The position numbers and the translations under genes were made by a program. A DNA stretch of 64,000 nucleotides, taken from NCBI RefSeq assembly GCF_013839445.1, contig NZ_JACDIT010000008.1, positions 1-64,000 of the forward strand, written 5' to 3'. Under the pieces are notes generated by a model. It saw only the letters and a list, made by a program, of their open reading frames with translations, did no database searches and was not told the DNA's origin. Of the stretch, positions 11,938-20,569 are shown one piece after another. The stretch's first letter is position 1. Each line of letters begins with the position of its first letter. Origin of the DNA: Chthonobacter albigriseus. Lineage in GTDB: Bacteria > Pseudomonadota > Alphaproteobacteria > Rhizobiales > Pleomorphomonadaceae.

Positions 11938-11966
11938 CAAATACGCGCTTGAGGCGGGGAAATCAA
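11938..11966 (-). promoter_or_regulatory. Promoter of the rimP-nusA-infB operon
   Basis: On the minus strand TTGATT (11961-11966) and TATTTG (11938-11943) are separated by exactly 17 bp. Transcription would start near 11930, giving a leader of about 110 nt. Confidence 0.5.
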
Positions 11967-12035
11967 GGGCCGATCGACGGGCGCGCGGCAGGTGGGCGAG
12001 GCCGGCGGGCCGGGCGGGCGACCCTTTCAGCGGTC

Positions 12036-12062
12036 TTGACCTTGCCGGTGACTTGCTATTCT
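12036..12062 (+). promoter_or_regulatory. Possible promoter of the SNase-like gene
   Basis: CTTGACC with TATTCT downstream, but the spacing is only 15 bp. It ends 28 bp before the GTG start of the next gene. Confidence 0.3.
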
Positions 12063-12090
12063 TGTTGCCTTCCGGGGGGATGAGGCTGTC

Positions 12091-13443
12091 GTGAAGTATC
12101 TTGGACCCTTTCTGGTCGGGACAACGGTGACCGTCGCTGCGTTTTTTGTCGCCGCGGTCACGCTCCCGACCCCCAAGCAGGCGAAGACCGCGGCGCAGAT
12201 CGAGGCCGAGGCCGTCATGCTGACGCCTCAGCCACTGATGCCGACGTCCGCGAAGCCGACACCAGCCACGCTGCCGGCGCCGGCGCGTACGGTAGCCTTC
12301 GTTGATCCGGTTGCGACCGTCCCGCAGGTTGCGCAGAGGTCTGCCGTCGAGCCCGCGGCCACGCCCGTCGAGCCCGCGGCCGAGGTTGCCGGGCCACAGA
12401 CGGCGGACATCGAGCCGATCGCCGCGGTCGCGCCGCCGGCCGAGGTGGCCGCCGTTCCCATTCCCAAACCCGCCGAGCGCACCCAAGCGGAGGAGCCGAC
12501 CCTGCTGGCCCTGGCGGAAGAGACCCCCGCCCCAGCCGAGGCTGCGCCGGACGCCGAAGGGATCGAAGAGCGTCTGGCGGCCGCGGGTGATCTCTGGGAC
12601 CAGCAGCCGGCCTCCTCGCTCGCCGAACTCGTCGAGCGGGCCGACGGCGATGCCGTGCCCGCGGCGACGCCGGAAGCAGACCCGCTCACGGTCGCGGCTC
12701 TGCCAGAGCCGGTCCCGCCGGCCGCCGAGCCGATCGTCGCCGAACCCGTCCCGACACCCGAGCCATCGACGGCTTTGGCCGTGGATACACCTGCACCAGG
12801 GCCCGAGCCGGTGGCCGTCGCGCCCGAGCCGGTGGCCATCGCGCCCGAGCCGGTGGCCATCGCGCCAGAGCCGGTCGTTGCGCCAGCTCCGCCGCCAGTG
12901 GAGACCGCAGCGGTGGCGCCGGCCCCGACCATGGCTCCCGCGTCGGCCAGCGAAGGCAGCTTCGCGGCGGGCGCGATGCCGGCCGCTGGCAGCATTTCGG
13001 GCGCCAAACAGGTGCCGACCAAGGTTTCCGGCGGGAACTCGATGGTGCTGACGCGGGTCGTCGTGCTCGACGCGGGCGGGTTCCGCGCCGTTCGCGAGAA
13101 CCAGGGCCTGATCGTGCGCATCTCCGGCGTCGAGCCGCTGCCCTTCGACCGCGTGTGCAAGAACGAGGCGACCGGGGCTTCCTGGCGCTGCGGCGCCAAG
13201 GCGCGTGCCGCCTTCGCCCAGTATCTAGCCGGGCGGATGGTGGACTGCGAGGAAGTGTCCGTGGTCAAGCCGAAGCCGGTTCGCGAAATCCAGGCCCGCT
13301 GCGCGCTGGACGGAGAAGACGTCGCCACCTGGCTCGTTTCGCAGGGCTGGGCCGACGCGTCCGGAACGGACGACCGCCTCGCGGCGGCGGCCAAGACAGC
13401 GCAGCAGAACGGCCGCGGCCAGCACGGCGCCGCGGGCGGCTGA
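12091..13443 (+). CDS. Membrane-anchored protein with Pro/Ala linker and SNase-like domain
   Basis: A 450-residue protein. Residues 1-25 are a membrane anchor or signal (MKYLGPFLVGTTVTVAAFFV). Residues 30-310 are an Ala/Pro/Glu-rich linker that includes tandem PEPVAI repeats. The last 120 residues resemble a staphylococcal nuclease-like (thermonuclease) domain (GLIVRISGVEPLPFDRVC ... DGEDVATWLVSQGWADA). The usual DAPE-type catalytic segment after the first conserved Arg reads VEPLPFD, so nuclease activity is doubtful. The start codon is GTG. It probably sits in or outside the inner membrane with the domain in the periplasm. Substrate unknown. Confidence 0.75.
   Translation: MKYLGPFLVGTTVTVAAFFVAAVTLPTPKQAKTAAQIEAEAVMLTPQPLMPTSAKPTPATLPAPARTVAFVDPVATVPQVAQRSAVEPAATPVEPAAEVAGPQTADIEPIAAVAPPAEVAAVPIPKPAERTQAEEPTLLALAEETPAPAEAAPDAEGIEERLAAAGDLWDQQPASSLAELVERADGDAVPAATPEADPLTVAALPEPVPPAAEPIVAEPVPTPEPSTALAVDTPAPGPEPVAVAPEPVAIAPEPVAIAPEPVVAPAPPPVETAAVAPAPTMAPASASEGSFAAGAMPAAGSISGAKQVPTKVSGGNSMVLTRVVVLDAGGFRAVRENQGLIVRISGVEPLPFDRVCKNEATGASWRCGAKARAAFAQYLAGRMVDCEEVSVVKPKPVREIQARCALDGEDVATWLVSQGWADASGTDDRLAAAAKTAQQNGRGQHGAAGG
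12799..12882 (+). repeat. 21-bp tandem repeat within SNase-like gene
   Basis: Four in-frame 21-bp units: 12799-12819, 12820-12840, 12841-12861 and a diverged 12862-12882. The middle two are identical. They encode the heptad A-P-E-P-V-A-I/V and lie in the low-complexity linker, so length variation between strains is likely. Confidence 0.85.
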
Positions 13444-13532
13444 CCCGCTTTTCAAGCGATCGCACACCTGCGCACGCCGGATAAAACGGACGACGCGCCG
13501 AATTCCGTGTCCCTCTTTTCGGAGACCCCGCC

Positions 13533-13877
13533 ATGTCCGACCTTCCTCTCTCGCTCCATCGCCGCGTCGGCGACCTGGTCTTCCTGTCCGGTGAAGTTCC
13601 GGCGGATACGGAAGCGGAGGTTCCGGCCGACGTGGGCGAACAGGTGGAGCGGACGATCGACCGGATCGAGGAGACTCTGGCCGAACTCGGTGGATCGCTC
13701 GCCGACGTGGTCGCGGCGACGGTCTATCTCTCCAGCCCAGCGCATTTCGACGCCTACAACGCCGTCTACCGCCGCCGCTTCAAGGCGCCCTATCCGACGC
13801 GGACCACGGTCCAGGCGGCGCTGATGATGAAGGCGGACGTGGAGATCACGGTGGTGGCCGCGATCCCGCAGCGCTGA
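13533..13877 (+). CDS. RidA-family (YjgF/YER057c/UK114) protein
   Basis: A 114-residue protein with the RidA family pattern: VGDLVFLSGEVPAD, EQVERTIDRIEETLAELGGSLADVVAATVYL, and AYNAVYRRRFKAPYPTRTTVQAAL. RidA proteins hydrolyse reactive enamine/imine intermediates made by PLP enzymes. The conserved active-site Arg, in the PTRTTV motif, is present. The N-terminus is short and the family's usual YSQA... opening segment is lacking, so it is a RidA-like paralogue, not archetypal RidA. It lies upstream of ahcY in the same direction but is separated by a regulated promoter. Confidence 0.85.
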   Translation: MSDLPLSLHRRVGDLVFLSGEVPADTEAEVPADVGEQVERTIDRIEETLAELGGSLADVVAATVYLSSPAHFDAYNAVYRRRFKAPYPTRTTVQAALMMKADVEITVVAAIPQR

Positions 13878-13922
13878 GCCGCGCAGCGGTCCTGCAAGAG
13901 ATCGTTCATCCTGCGGGATGAA

Positions 13923-13946
13923 GGACATAAAGAGATGTTTATATCC
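13923..13946 (+). promoter_or_regulatory. Palindromic operator upstream of ahcY (SahR-like)
   Basis: A 24-bp imperfect palindrome: left half GGACATAAAGAG, right half ATGTTTATATCC, immediately upstream of the predicted ahcY -35 box. It resembles, from memory, the ATAAAGATATSTTTAT-type operators proposed for SahR, an ArsR-family regulator of methionine-cycle genes responding to S-adenosylhomocysteine. No sahR gene is in the window. Confidence 0.5.
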
Positions 13947-13949
13947 TGA

Positions 13950-13978
13950 TTGCCTTCCGGCGGGCGCTTGATTATAAG
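13950..13978 (+). promoter_or_regulatory. Promoter of ahcY
   Basis: TTGCCT (13950-13955) and TATAAG (13973-13978) with a 17-bp spacer. Transcription would start near 13985, leaving a leader of about 55 nt before ahcY. Confidence 0.55.
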
Positions 13979-14038
13979 GGCGGCAGAGCGGCGGCGCGCA
14001 GGTGCGCCGTCCCATGCCAATCTGATCAGGAGAAGCCG

Positions 14039-15439
<1,401 letters not shown>

Positions 15440-15468
15440 CGGTTGATTCCGGTCATTCGACCAAGACG

Positions 15469-15477
15469 TTATCCACA
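15469..15477 (+). promoter_or_regulatory. DnaA box after ahcY
   Basis: A perfect TTATCCACA nonamer in the short space between the ahcY stop codon and its terminator. A single box; its meaning is uncertain. Confidence 0.35.
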
Positions 15478-15478
15478 A

Positions 15479-15515
15479 GGATGCCCCGGACCCCCGTCCG
15501 GGGCATCCGTCGTTT
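15479..15515 (+). terminator. Intrinsic terminator of ahcY
   Basis: A perfect 13-bp stem (15479-15491 with 15496-15508) with a 4-nt loop, followed by GTCGTTTT. Confidence 0.85.
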
Positions 15516-15636
15516 TACGCAGTGTGGAACAAGTCACGAACTCTTTTGAAATCCGGATTGTCGGTCCCGAGGAGACTTCGGCGGGGTTGGCGACTCTTTT
15601 TGCACCTCCTCAAACCGGCTATTTTGAAGTGATTCG

Positions 15637-15666
15637 GAAGGTGGTCCCGGGGCTGAGACCACCTTC
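15637..15666 (+). promoter_or_regulatory. Perfect 10-bp dyad in the divL upstream region
   Basis: GAAGGTGGTC and its exact complement flank a 10-nt centre and end 36 bp before the divL start. It could be an operator or a 5' leader hairpin. No T-run follows, so it is not a terminator. Confidence 0.45.
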
Positions 15667-15702
15667 GACGGGATTGATCAGCGGCGGAAAAGGACAGGGT
15701 TG

Positions 15703-18195
15703 ATGCCGGACTTCGGCCGGAAACGGAGAAGGATTCCCCTGTCCGCTGGTATCGTCGCGACCCTCGCGGCCACAGCCTCGACACTCACCGCAACCGCCTT
15801 CCCGGCGGCCGCCCAAGTGGCGGAGAGCTCGGATCCGGCGCGGCTGGACAGCTTCCAGGTTGCATGGCTGGCGGCGCTTGTCGGCGCGATCGGGTTTGCG
15901 GTGGCGAGCGCCGGAGCCCTGATCCGTGCGCGGGCGCGGGCGGAGGAGGAGAAGGTCCGTCTCACGCAGGAAGCGGCGGATCTCAAGCTCGCCGCCGACC
16001 GCGCAGAGGCGGTGCTGTCGTCCGACGACCAGCGCGTGGTGATCTACGCGGCGCCCGGCGAGACGCCGATCGTGATGGGCACGCTGCCGGAAGGCGCCGG
16101 CGCGCCCAAGGGCAAGGCGGCTTTCCTTGGCTTCGGGCAATGGCTGGACGCAGCCTCAACCCAGCAGCTCACCGCCCGGATCGACGGGCTGCGGACCCGC
16201 GGCGAGCCGTTCAGCGAAATCGTGAAGACGGGTTCGGGGACCCATCTGGAGGCGAGCGGGCGCGTCGCCGGGTCCTATGCCTTCGTGAGGTTCCGCAACC
16301 TGACCCGCGAACGGCTGCAATACGTCGACCTCCTGGAGCGCTACGAGGACCAGAAGCGCGACGTCGACACGGTGCACGGCCTCCTGGAAGCGCTGCCGAT
16401 GCCGGTCTGGACGCGCTATGCGGACGGCCGCCTGGCCTGGACGAACCGGGCCTATGCCCGCGCCGTCGATGCTGCCGACCAGACGGCGGTGATGGCGAAC
16501 GGGACGGAACTCCTGGACACCGCCGGCCGCGAGGCGGTGGCGGCAAGCCGTGCCGGCGGCCCCGTCTTCGCCCGCCGCCTGTCGGCGGTGGTAGCCGGGT
16601 CGCGCCGGGTGTTCGACGTGGTGGACGTGGCCGGCCAGCACGGCAGCGCCGGCATCGCCACCGACGTCAGCGAGTTGGAGAACGTCCAGGTCGAACTGAA
16701 GCGGACGACGGAGAGCCACGCCCGCACGCTGGACCAGCTGGCGAGCGGCGTCGCCATCTTCGGGCCGGACCGCCGTCTGAAGTTCTACAATGCGGCCTAT
16801 CGCTCGCTGTTCGGGCTGGACAGCAAGTTCCTGGCGACGGATCCGGAAGACGGGGCGGTGCTCGACCAGCTCCGCGCCCTGCGGAAATTGCCGGAACAGG
16901 CGGACTTCCGCTCCTGGAAGCGGGACATGCTGGCGCACTACCAGGCCATGGAGGCCACGGAGACCTGGTGGCATCTGCCGGGCGGGCAGACGCTGCGGGT
17001 GATCGCCAACCCGCATCCGCAGGGCGGGGTCACCTACGTCTACGAGAACGTGACGGAGCGGCTGGACCTGGAAAGCCGCTACAACGCCCTGATCCGCGTT
17101 CAGGGCGAGACGCTGGACCATCTCTCCGAGGGCGTTGCCGTGTTCGGCTCGGACGGGCGGCTGCGGCTCTGGAATCCCTCCTTCGCCGGTCTCTGGCGGC
17201 TCGGCGACGACCTGCTCGCCCAGCGCCCGCATGTGGGCGACGTGGTGGGACGTTGCCAGCAACTGCACGACGACGTGGAGATCTGGGATCGGATCCGCAT
17301 GGCGATCGCCGGGCTCGCGGAGACGCGCACGCGCATCTCCGGCCGGATGGAGCGGCGGGACGGGGCGGTCGTGGACTTCACCACCGTGCCGCTGCCGGAC
17401 GGGGCGACGCTGGTGACCTTCGTGAACGTGACCGACACGGTGAACGTGGAGCGGGCGCTGCTTGAAAAGAACGAAGCGCTGGAGGCGGCCGACCGGCTGA
17501 AGAACGCCTTCATCCAGCACGTGTCGTACGAACTGCGCTCGCCGCTGACCAACATCATCGGTTTCGCCGAGCTCCTGGCCGACGACAACGCCGGGCCGCT
17601 CAATCCGAAGCAGCGCGAGTACACCGGCTACATCATCAACTCGTCGGCCGCGCTGCTGGCGATCATCAACGACATTCTCGACCTGGCCACGGTCGACGCC
17701 GGCGTGATGGAGCTCGACCTCTCCGACGTCGACATCGCGGCCACCGTCGAGGCGGCGGCGTCCGGCATCCAGGACCGCATCGCCGATGCGCGCATCAACC
17801 TCGTCGTGGACGTTCCCGAGACGATCGGCACCTTCACGGCGGACGAGAAGCGGGTGCGGCAGGTGCTGTTCAACCTGCTCTCCAACGCGATCGCCTTCTC
17901 CGAGGACGGCGGGCGCGTGGACGTGGTCTGCCGGCGCGAGGGTGAGGACATCCTGTTCACCGTGCGCGACCAGGGCCGGGGCATTCCGGAGGACTACATC
18001 GAGGCGGTGTTCGACCGCTTCGTCAGCCGCGCCACCGGCAGCCGCCGCCGTGGAGCCGGCCTGGGGCTCTCGATCGTGAAGAGCTTCGTGGAACTGCACG
18101 GCGGCACGGTGGAGATCCGGTCGCGGGAGGGTGAGGGCACGACCGTCACCTGCCGATTTCCCGCCCGTCAGGAGATAGCCGACGCGGCCGAGTGA
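15703..18195 (+). CDS. divL: DivL-type PAS sensor pseudo-kinase (Tyr in place of phospho-His)
   Basis: An 830-residue membrane sensor. ATG 15703 is preferred over the TTG one codon earlier. Two hydrophobic stretches (about 10-35 and 52-72) precede several PAS-like domains (about 190-580), then a DHp helix and an HATPase domain (NLLSNAIAF, DQGRGIPEDY, RRRGAGLGLSIV). The phospho-acceptor motif normally reads SHELR; here it is VSYELRSPL, with Tyr609 where the histidine should be. This is the hallmark of Caulobacter DivL, which binds phospho-free DivK and controls CckA and thereby CtrA. The place between ahcY and tsaE/murU/addB is the usual rhizobial divL locus. It should act by protein contacts, not by autophosphorylation. 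Confidence 0.88.
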   Translation: MPDFGRKRRRIPLSAGIVATLAATASTLTATAFPAAAQVAESSDPARLDSFQVAWLAALVGAIGFAVASAGALIRARARAEEEKVRLTQEAADLKLAADRAEAVLSSDDQRVVIYAAPGETPIVMGTLPEGAGAPKGKAAFLGFGQWLDAASTQQLTARIDGLRTRGEPFSEIVKTGSGTHLEASGRVAGSYAFVRFRNLTRERLQYVDLLERYEDQKRDVDTVHGLLEALPMPVWTRYADGRLAWTNRAYARAVDAADQTAVMANGTELLDTAGREAVAASRAGGPVFARRLSAVVAGSRRVFDVVDVAGQHGSAGIATDVSELENVQVELKRTTESHARTLDQLASGVAIFGPDRRLKFYNAAYRSLFGLDSKFLATDPEDGAVLDQLRALRKLPEQADFRSWKRDMLAHYQAMEATETWWHLPGGQTLRVIANPHPQGGVTYVYENVTERLDLESRYNALIRVQGETLDHLSEGVAVFGSDGRLRLWNPSFAGLWRLGDDLLAQRPHVGDVVGRCQQLHDDVEIWDRIRMAIAGLAETRTRISGRMERRDGAVVDFTTVPLPDGATLVTFVNVTDTVNVERALLEKNEALEAADRLKNAFIQHVSYELRSPLTNIIGFAELLADDNAGPLNPKQREYTGYIINSSAALLAIINDILDLATVDAGVMELDLSDVDIAATVEAAASGIQDRIADARINLVVDVPETIGTFTADEKRVRQVLFNLLSNAIAFSEDGGRVDVVCRREGEDILFTVRDQGRGIPEDYIEAVFDRFVSRATGSRRRGAGLGLSIVKSFVELHGGTVEIRSREGEGTTVTCRFPARQEIADAAE

Positions 18196-18261
18196 CCTGG
18201 ACAGTCGCGCCGGTTCGACAAGTCGGCTAGTTCTCGAGGGACGGACCCCGAGCGCCCCAGA

Positions 18262-19782
18262 ATGACCGAGCCCATCCTCACGATCGATGTCGCAGACGAA
18301 GCCGGCACCCGGCAACTGGCCGAGGATGTGGCGGCGATCCTCCGACCCGGCGACGTGGTCGCCCTCTCCGGCGATCTTGGAATGGGCAAGAGCGCCTTCG
18401 CCCGGGCCGCGCTTCGGGCGCTGGCCGGCGACGCGGCGCTGGAGGTGCCGAGCCCGACCTTCACGCTGGTGCAGACCTACGATCTGCCGGCGCTTTCGGC
18501 GGCCCATTTCGACCTCTACCGCCTGGGTGATGCCTCCGAACTCGACGAGATCGGCTTCGACGCGGCGATGCGCGAGGGTGTCTGCCTGGTGGAGTGGCCG
18601 GAGCGCGCGGCCGGCCAGTTGCCCGCCGATACGCTCGTCGTGGCGATCTCGGACGGTGCCGGACCGGAGGGACGGCGGTTCGCATTCCATGGCCGGGGCG
18701 CGTGGGGGGAGCGGCTCACCCGCACGTTGGCGGTCCGGCGGCTGCTGGATGGACACGGTTTCGCCGGGGCGCGGCGCCACCCGATGCCGGGGGATGCCTC
18801 GTCCCGCCGCTACGAGCGCGTCCGGACGGGAGAGCGCAGCGCCGTGCTGATGGACTGGCCGCGCCTGCCGCGCGGGCCGGAGCTCCTCCCGGGCCGGACC
18901 TACGGCGACTTGGTGCATGTGCAGAGCGATCCGCTGGCCTTCGTGGCGGTGGCGGACCTGCTGCAGGCGGTCGGGTTCAGGGCGCCGACGATCCACGGGG
19001 TGGATCGTGAGGCGGGGCTGATCGTGATGGAGGATCTCGGCACGGGATCGCTCGTCGACGACGCCGGCAGGCCGATCGAAGGCCGCTTCGTTGCGGCCGC
19101 GGCGGTGCTGGCAGACAAGGACGGACGTCCGCTGCCGCGGTCGGTGGAGACGGCCATCGGCACCTGGACGGTGCCGGATTTCGACTCCGATGCGATCCGG
19201 ACGGAGCTGTCGCTGTTTCCCACGTGGTACCACCGGCTCGTGACCGGACGGGAGGCGGACGCGGGCGTTCTGGAGGATTTCCGGCAGGCGACGGCGCCGC
19301 TGGTTGAACATATCCTCGCCCTGCCCCGCGGTCTCCTGCTGCGTGACGTGATCGCCCCCAACCTGGTCTGGATGGAGGGGAGCAGCCCGCGCGAACAGGT
19401 GGGGTTCCTCGATTTCCAGGACGCGATGATCGGCCCGACGGTCTACGATATCGTCTCGCTGGTGACGGACGTGCGCCGGGATTTCCAGCCGACGCTGGTC
19501 GAGGCGATGCTGGACGCCTATGCAGCGCGGCGGCGGCAGGACGATCCCCGGTTCGACCGGGCGGCCTTCGACGAAGGGTTTGCCGTCGTCTCGGCGCAAC
19601 GCAACCTGAAGATCCTCGGCGGCTTCGCGCGGCTGGCGCTCCGCGACGGGCGAACGGGCTATCTGGCGCATCTGCCGCGGGCGCGCGCCCGCGTCGAGTC
19701 GGCGCTCGCACACCCGGTTCTCGCGCCGGTCCGGCTCTGGTATGAACGCTGGAAACGAACCACCGCCAGCGGCCCGGAGTGA
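18262..19782 (+). CDS. TsaE / AmgK-like fusion: t6A ATPase plus cell-wall sugar kinase
   Basis: A 506-residue fusion. Residues 1-150 are TsaE, the ATPase of the tRNA t6A37 complex (Walker A GDLGMGKS; PSPTFTLVQTY; HFDLYRLGD; VEWPERA). Residues about 165-500 form an aminoglycoside-phosphotransferase-fold kinase of the AmgK type, which phosphorylates the anomeric carbon of MurNAc/GlcNAc in peptidoglycan recycling. In its catalytic loop Asp362 and Asn367 are kept, but the usual His of HxD is Leu360. The metal-binding segment is GFLDFQDAMIGP. The next gene is the partner uridylyltransferase MurU. This fusion recurs in Hyphomicrobiales, so it is probably not an assembly artefact. Confidence 0.9.
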   Translation: MTEPILTIDVADEAGTRQLAEDVAAILRPGDVVALSGDLGMGKSAFARAALRALAGDAALEVPSPTFTLVQTYDLPALSAAHFDLYRLGDASELDEIGFDAAMREGVCLVEWPERAAGQLPADTLVVAISDGAGPEGRRFAFHGRGAWGERLTRTLAVRRLLDGHGFAGARRHPMPGDASSRRYERVRTGERSAVLMDWPRLPRGPELLPGRTYGDLVHVQSDPLAFVAVADLLQAVGFRAPTIHGVDREAGLIVMEDLGTGSLVDDAGRPIEGRFVAAAAVLADKDGRPLPRSVETAIGTWTVPDFDSDAIRTELSLFPTWYHRLVTGREADAGVLEDFRQATAPLVEHILALPRGLLLRDVIAPNLVWMEGSSPREQVGFLDFQDAMIGPTVYDIVSLVTDVRRDFQPTLVEAMLDAYAARRRQDDPRFDRAAFDEGFAVVSAQRNLKILGGFARLALRDGRTGYLAHLPRARARVESALAHPVLAPVRLWYERWKRTTASGPE

Positions 19783-19818
19783 CGGCGTCGCCCGCAGCAA
19801 ACAGAGCCCGAAAAACCC

Positions 19819-20562
19819 GTGTCCCTGTCGAAGACAAAGCCTTCGTTCGCCCCGCGCACCGCCATGGTCCTTGCCGCTGGACGCGGCAAGCGGATGCGGC
19901 CGATCACCGCCACGACCCCGAAGCCGCTGGTGGAGATCAACGGCCGGTCGCTGATCGACCACTGCCTGGACCGGCTGTCGGAGGTCGGCGTGGAAACCGC
20001 CGTCGTCAACGTCCACTACCTCGCCGACCTGGTGGAGGTGCACGTCTCGAAGCGCAAGTCGCCGCGGATCGTGATCTCCGACGAGCGCGCCAAGCTGCTG
20101 GACACCGGCGGTGCGGTCGTCAAGGCGCTGCCGCATCTCGGTACCGAGCCGTTCCTCCACATGAACGCCGACTCGATCTGGATCGAGGGCGCGCGGCCGA
20201 ACCTTTCCACGCTCTGCGACCGGTGGGACGGCGACACGATGGACGGGCTGCTGATGCTGGCGTCCACGGTTCGCAGCGTCGGCTACGATGGGATCGGCGA
20301 CTTCGAGATGGACAAGACCGGCCAGCTCACCCGGCGGCTGGAACGGACGGTGGCACCCTTCGTCTACGCGGGAGTGGCCATCCTGCACCCCCGGCTCTTC
20401 GAAGGCCGGACCGTGGAGCCGTTCTCGCTCAACGTGCTGTTCGACCGGGCGATCGCCTCCGGCCGGCTCTACGGGTTGCGGATGGACGGGATCTGGCTGC
20501 ACGTGGGGACGCCCGAAGCGATCGCCGAGGCGGAGACCTCGATCGCTCTCTCGGCGGCCTGA
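19819..20562 (+). CDS. murU: MurU-type nucleotidyltransferase (MurNAc-1-P uridylyltransferase)
   Basis: A 247-residue sugar nucleotidyltransferase. It keeps the signature AMVLAAGRGKRMRPITATTPKPLVEI, the metal-binding FLHMNADSIW and the C-terminal WLHVGTPEAIAEAE. With the AmgK domain encoded just upstream it would convert MurNAc-1-phosphate to UDP-MurNAc, bypassing de novo synthesis (and fosfomycin-sensitive MurA). The start is GTG at 19819, giving MSLSKTKPSFAPRTAM. Spacing to the preceding gene is 36 bp, so cotranscription is likely. A different hexose-1-phosphate substrate cannot be excluded from sequence alone. Confidence 0.85.
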   Translation: MSLSKTKPSFAPRTAMVLAAGRGKRMRPITATTPKPLVEINGRSLIDHCLDRLSEVGVETAVVNVHYLADLVEVHVSKRKSPRIVISDERAKLLDTGGAVVKALPHLGTEPFLHMNADSIWIEGARPNLSTLCDRWDGDTMDGLLMLASTVRSVGYDGIGDFEMDKTGQLTRRLERTVAPFVYAGVAILHPRLFEGRTVEPFSLNVLFDRAIASGRLYGLRMDGIWLHVGTPEAIAEAETSIALSAA

Positions 20563-20569
20563 GCCAGCC

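Noticed and set aside
11821-12090. tRNA-fMet upstream of rimP, as in E. coli
   Set aside because: I looked for a T-loop GTTC and acceptor pairing on both strands and found none.
12091-13443. TonB-like protein, from the Pro/Glu-rich linker
   Set aside because: The C-terminal domain shows SNase-like segments and lacks a TonB C-terminal fold; the linker alone is not diagnostic.
13878-14038. SAH or SAM riboswitch before ahcY
   Set aside because: The leader after the predicted promoter is only about 55 nt and has a single simple hairpin. I could not match the conserved core of a SAH riboswitch, and a DNA operator explains the conserved-looking part better.
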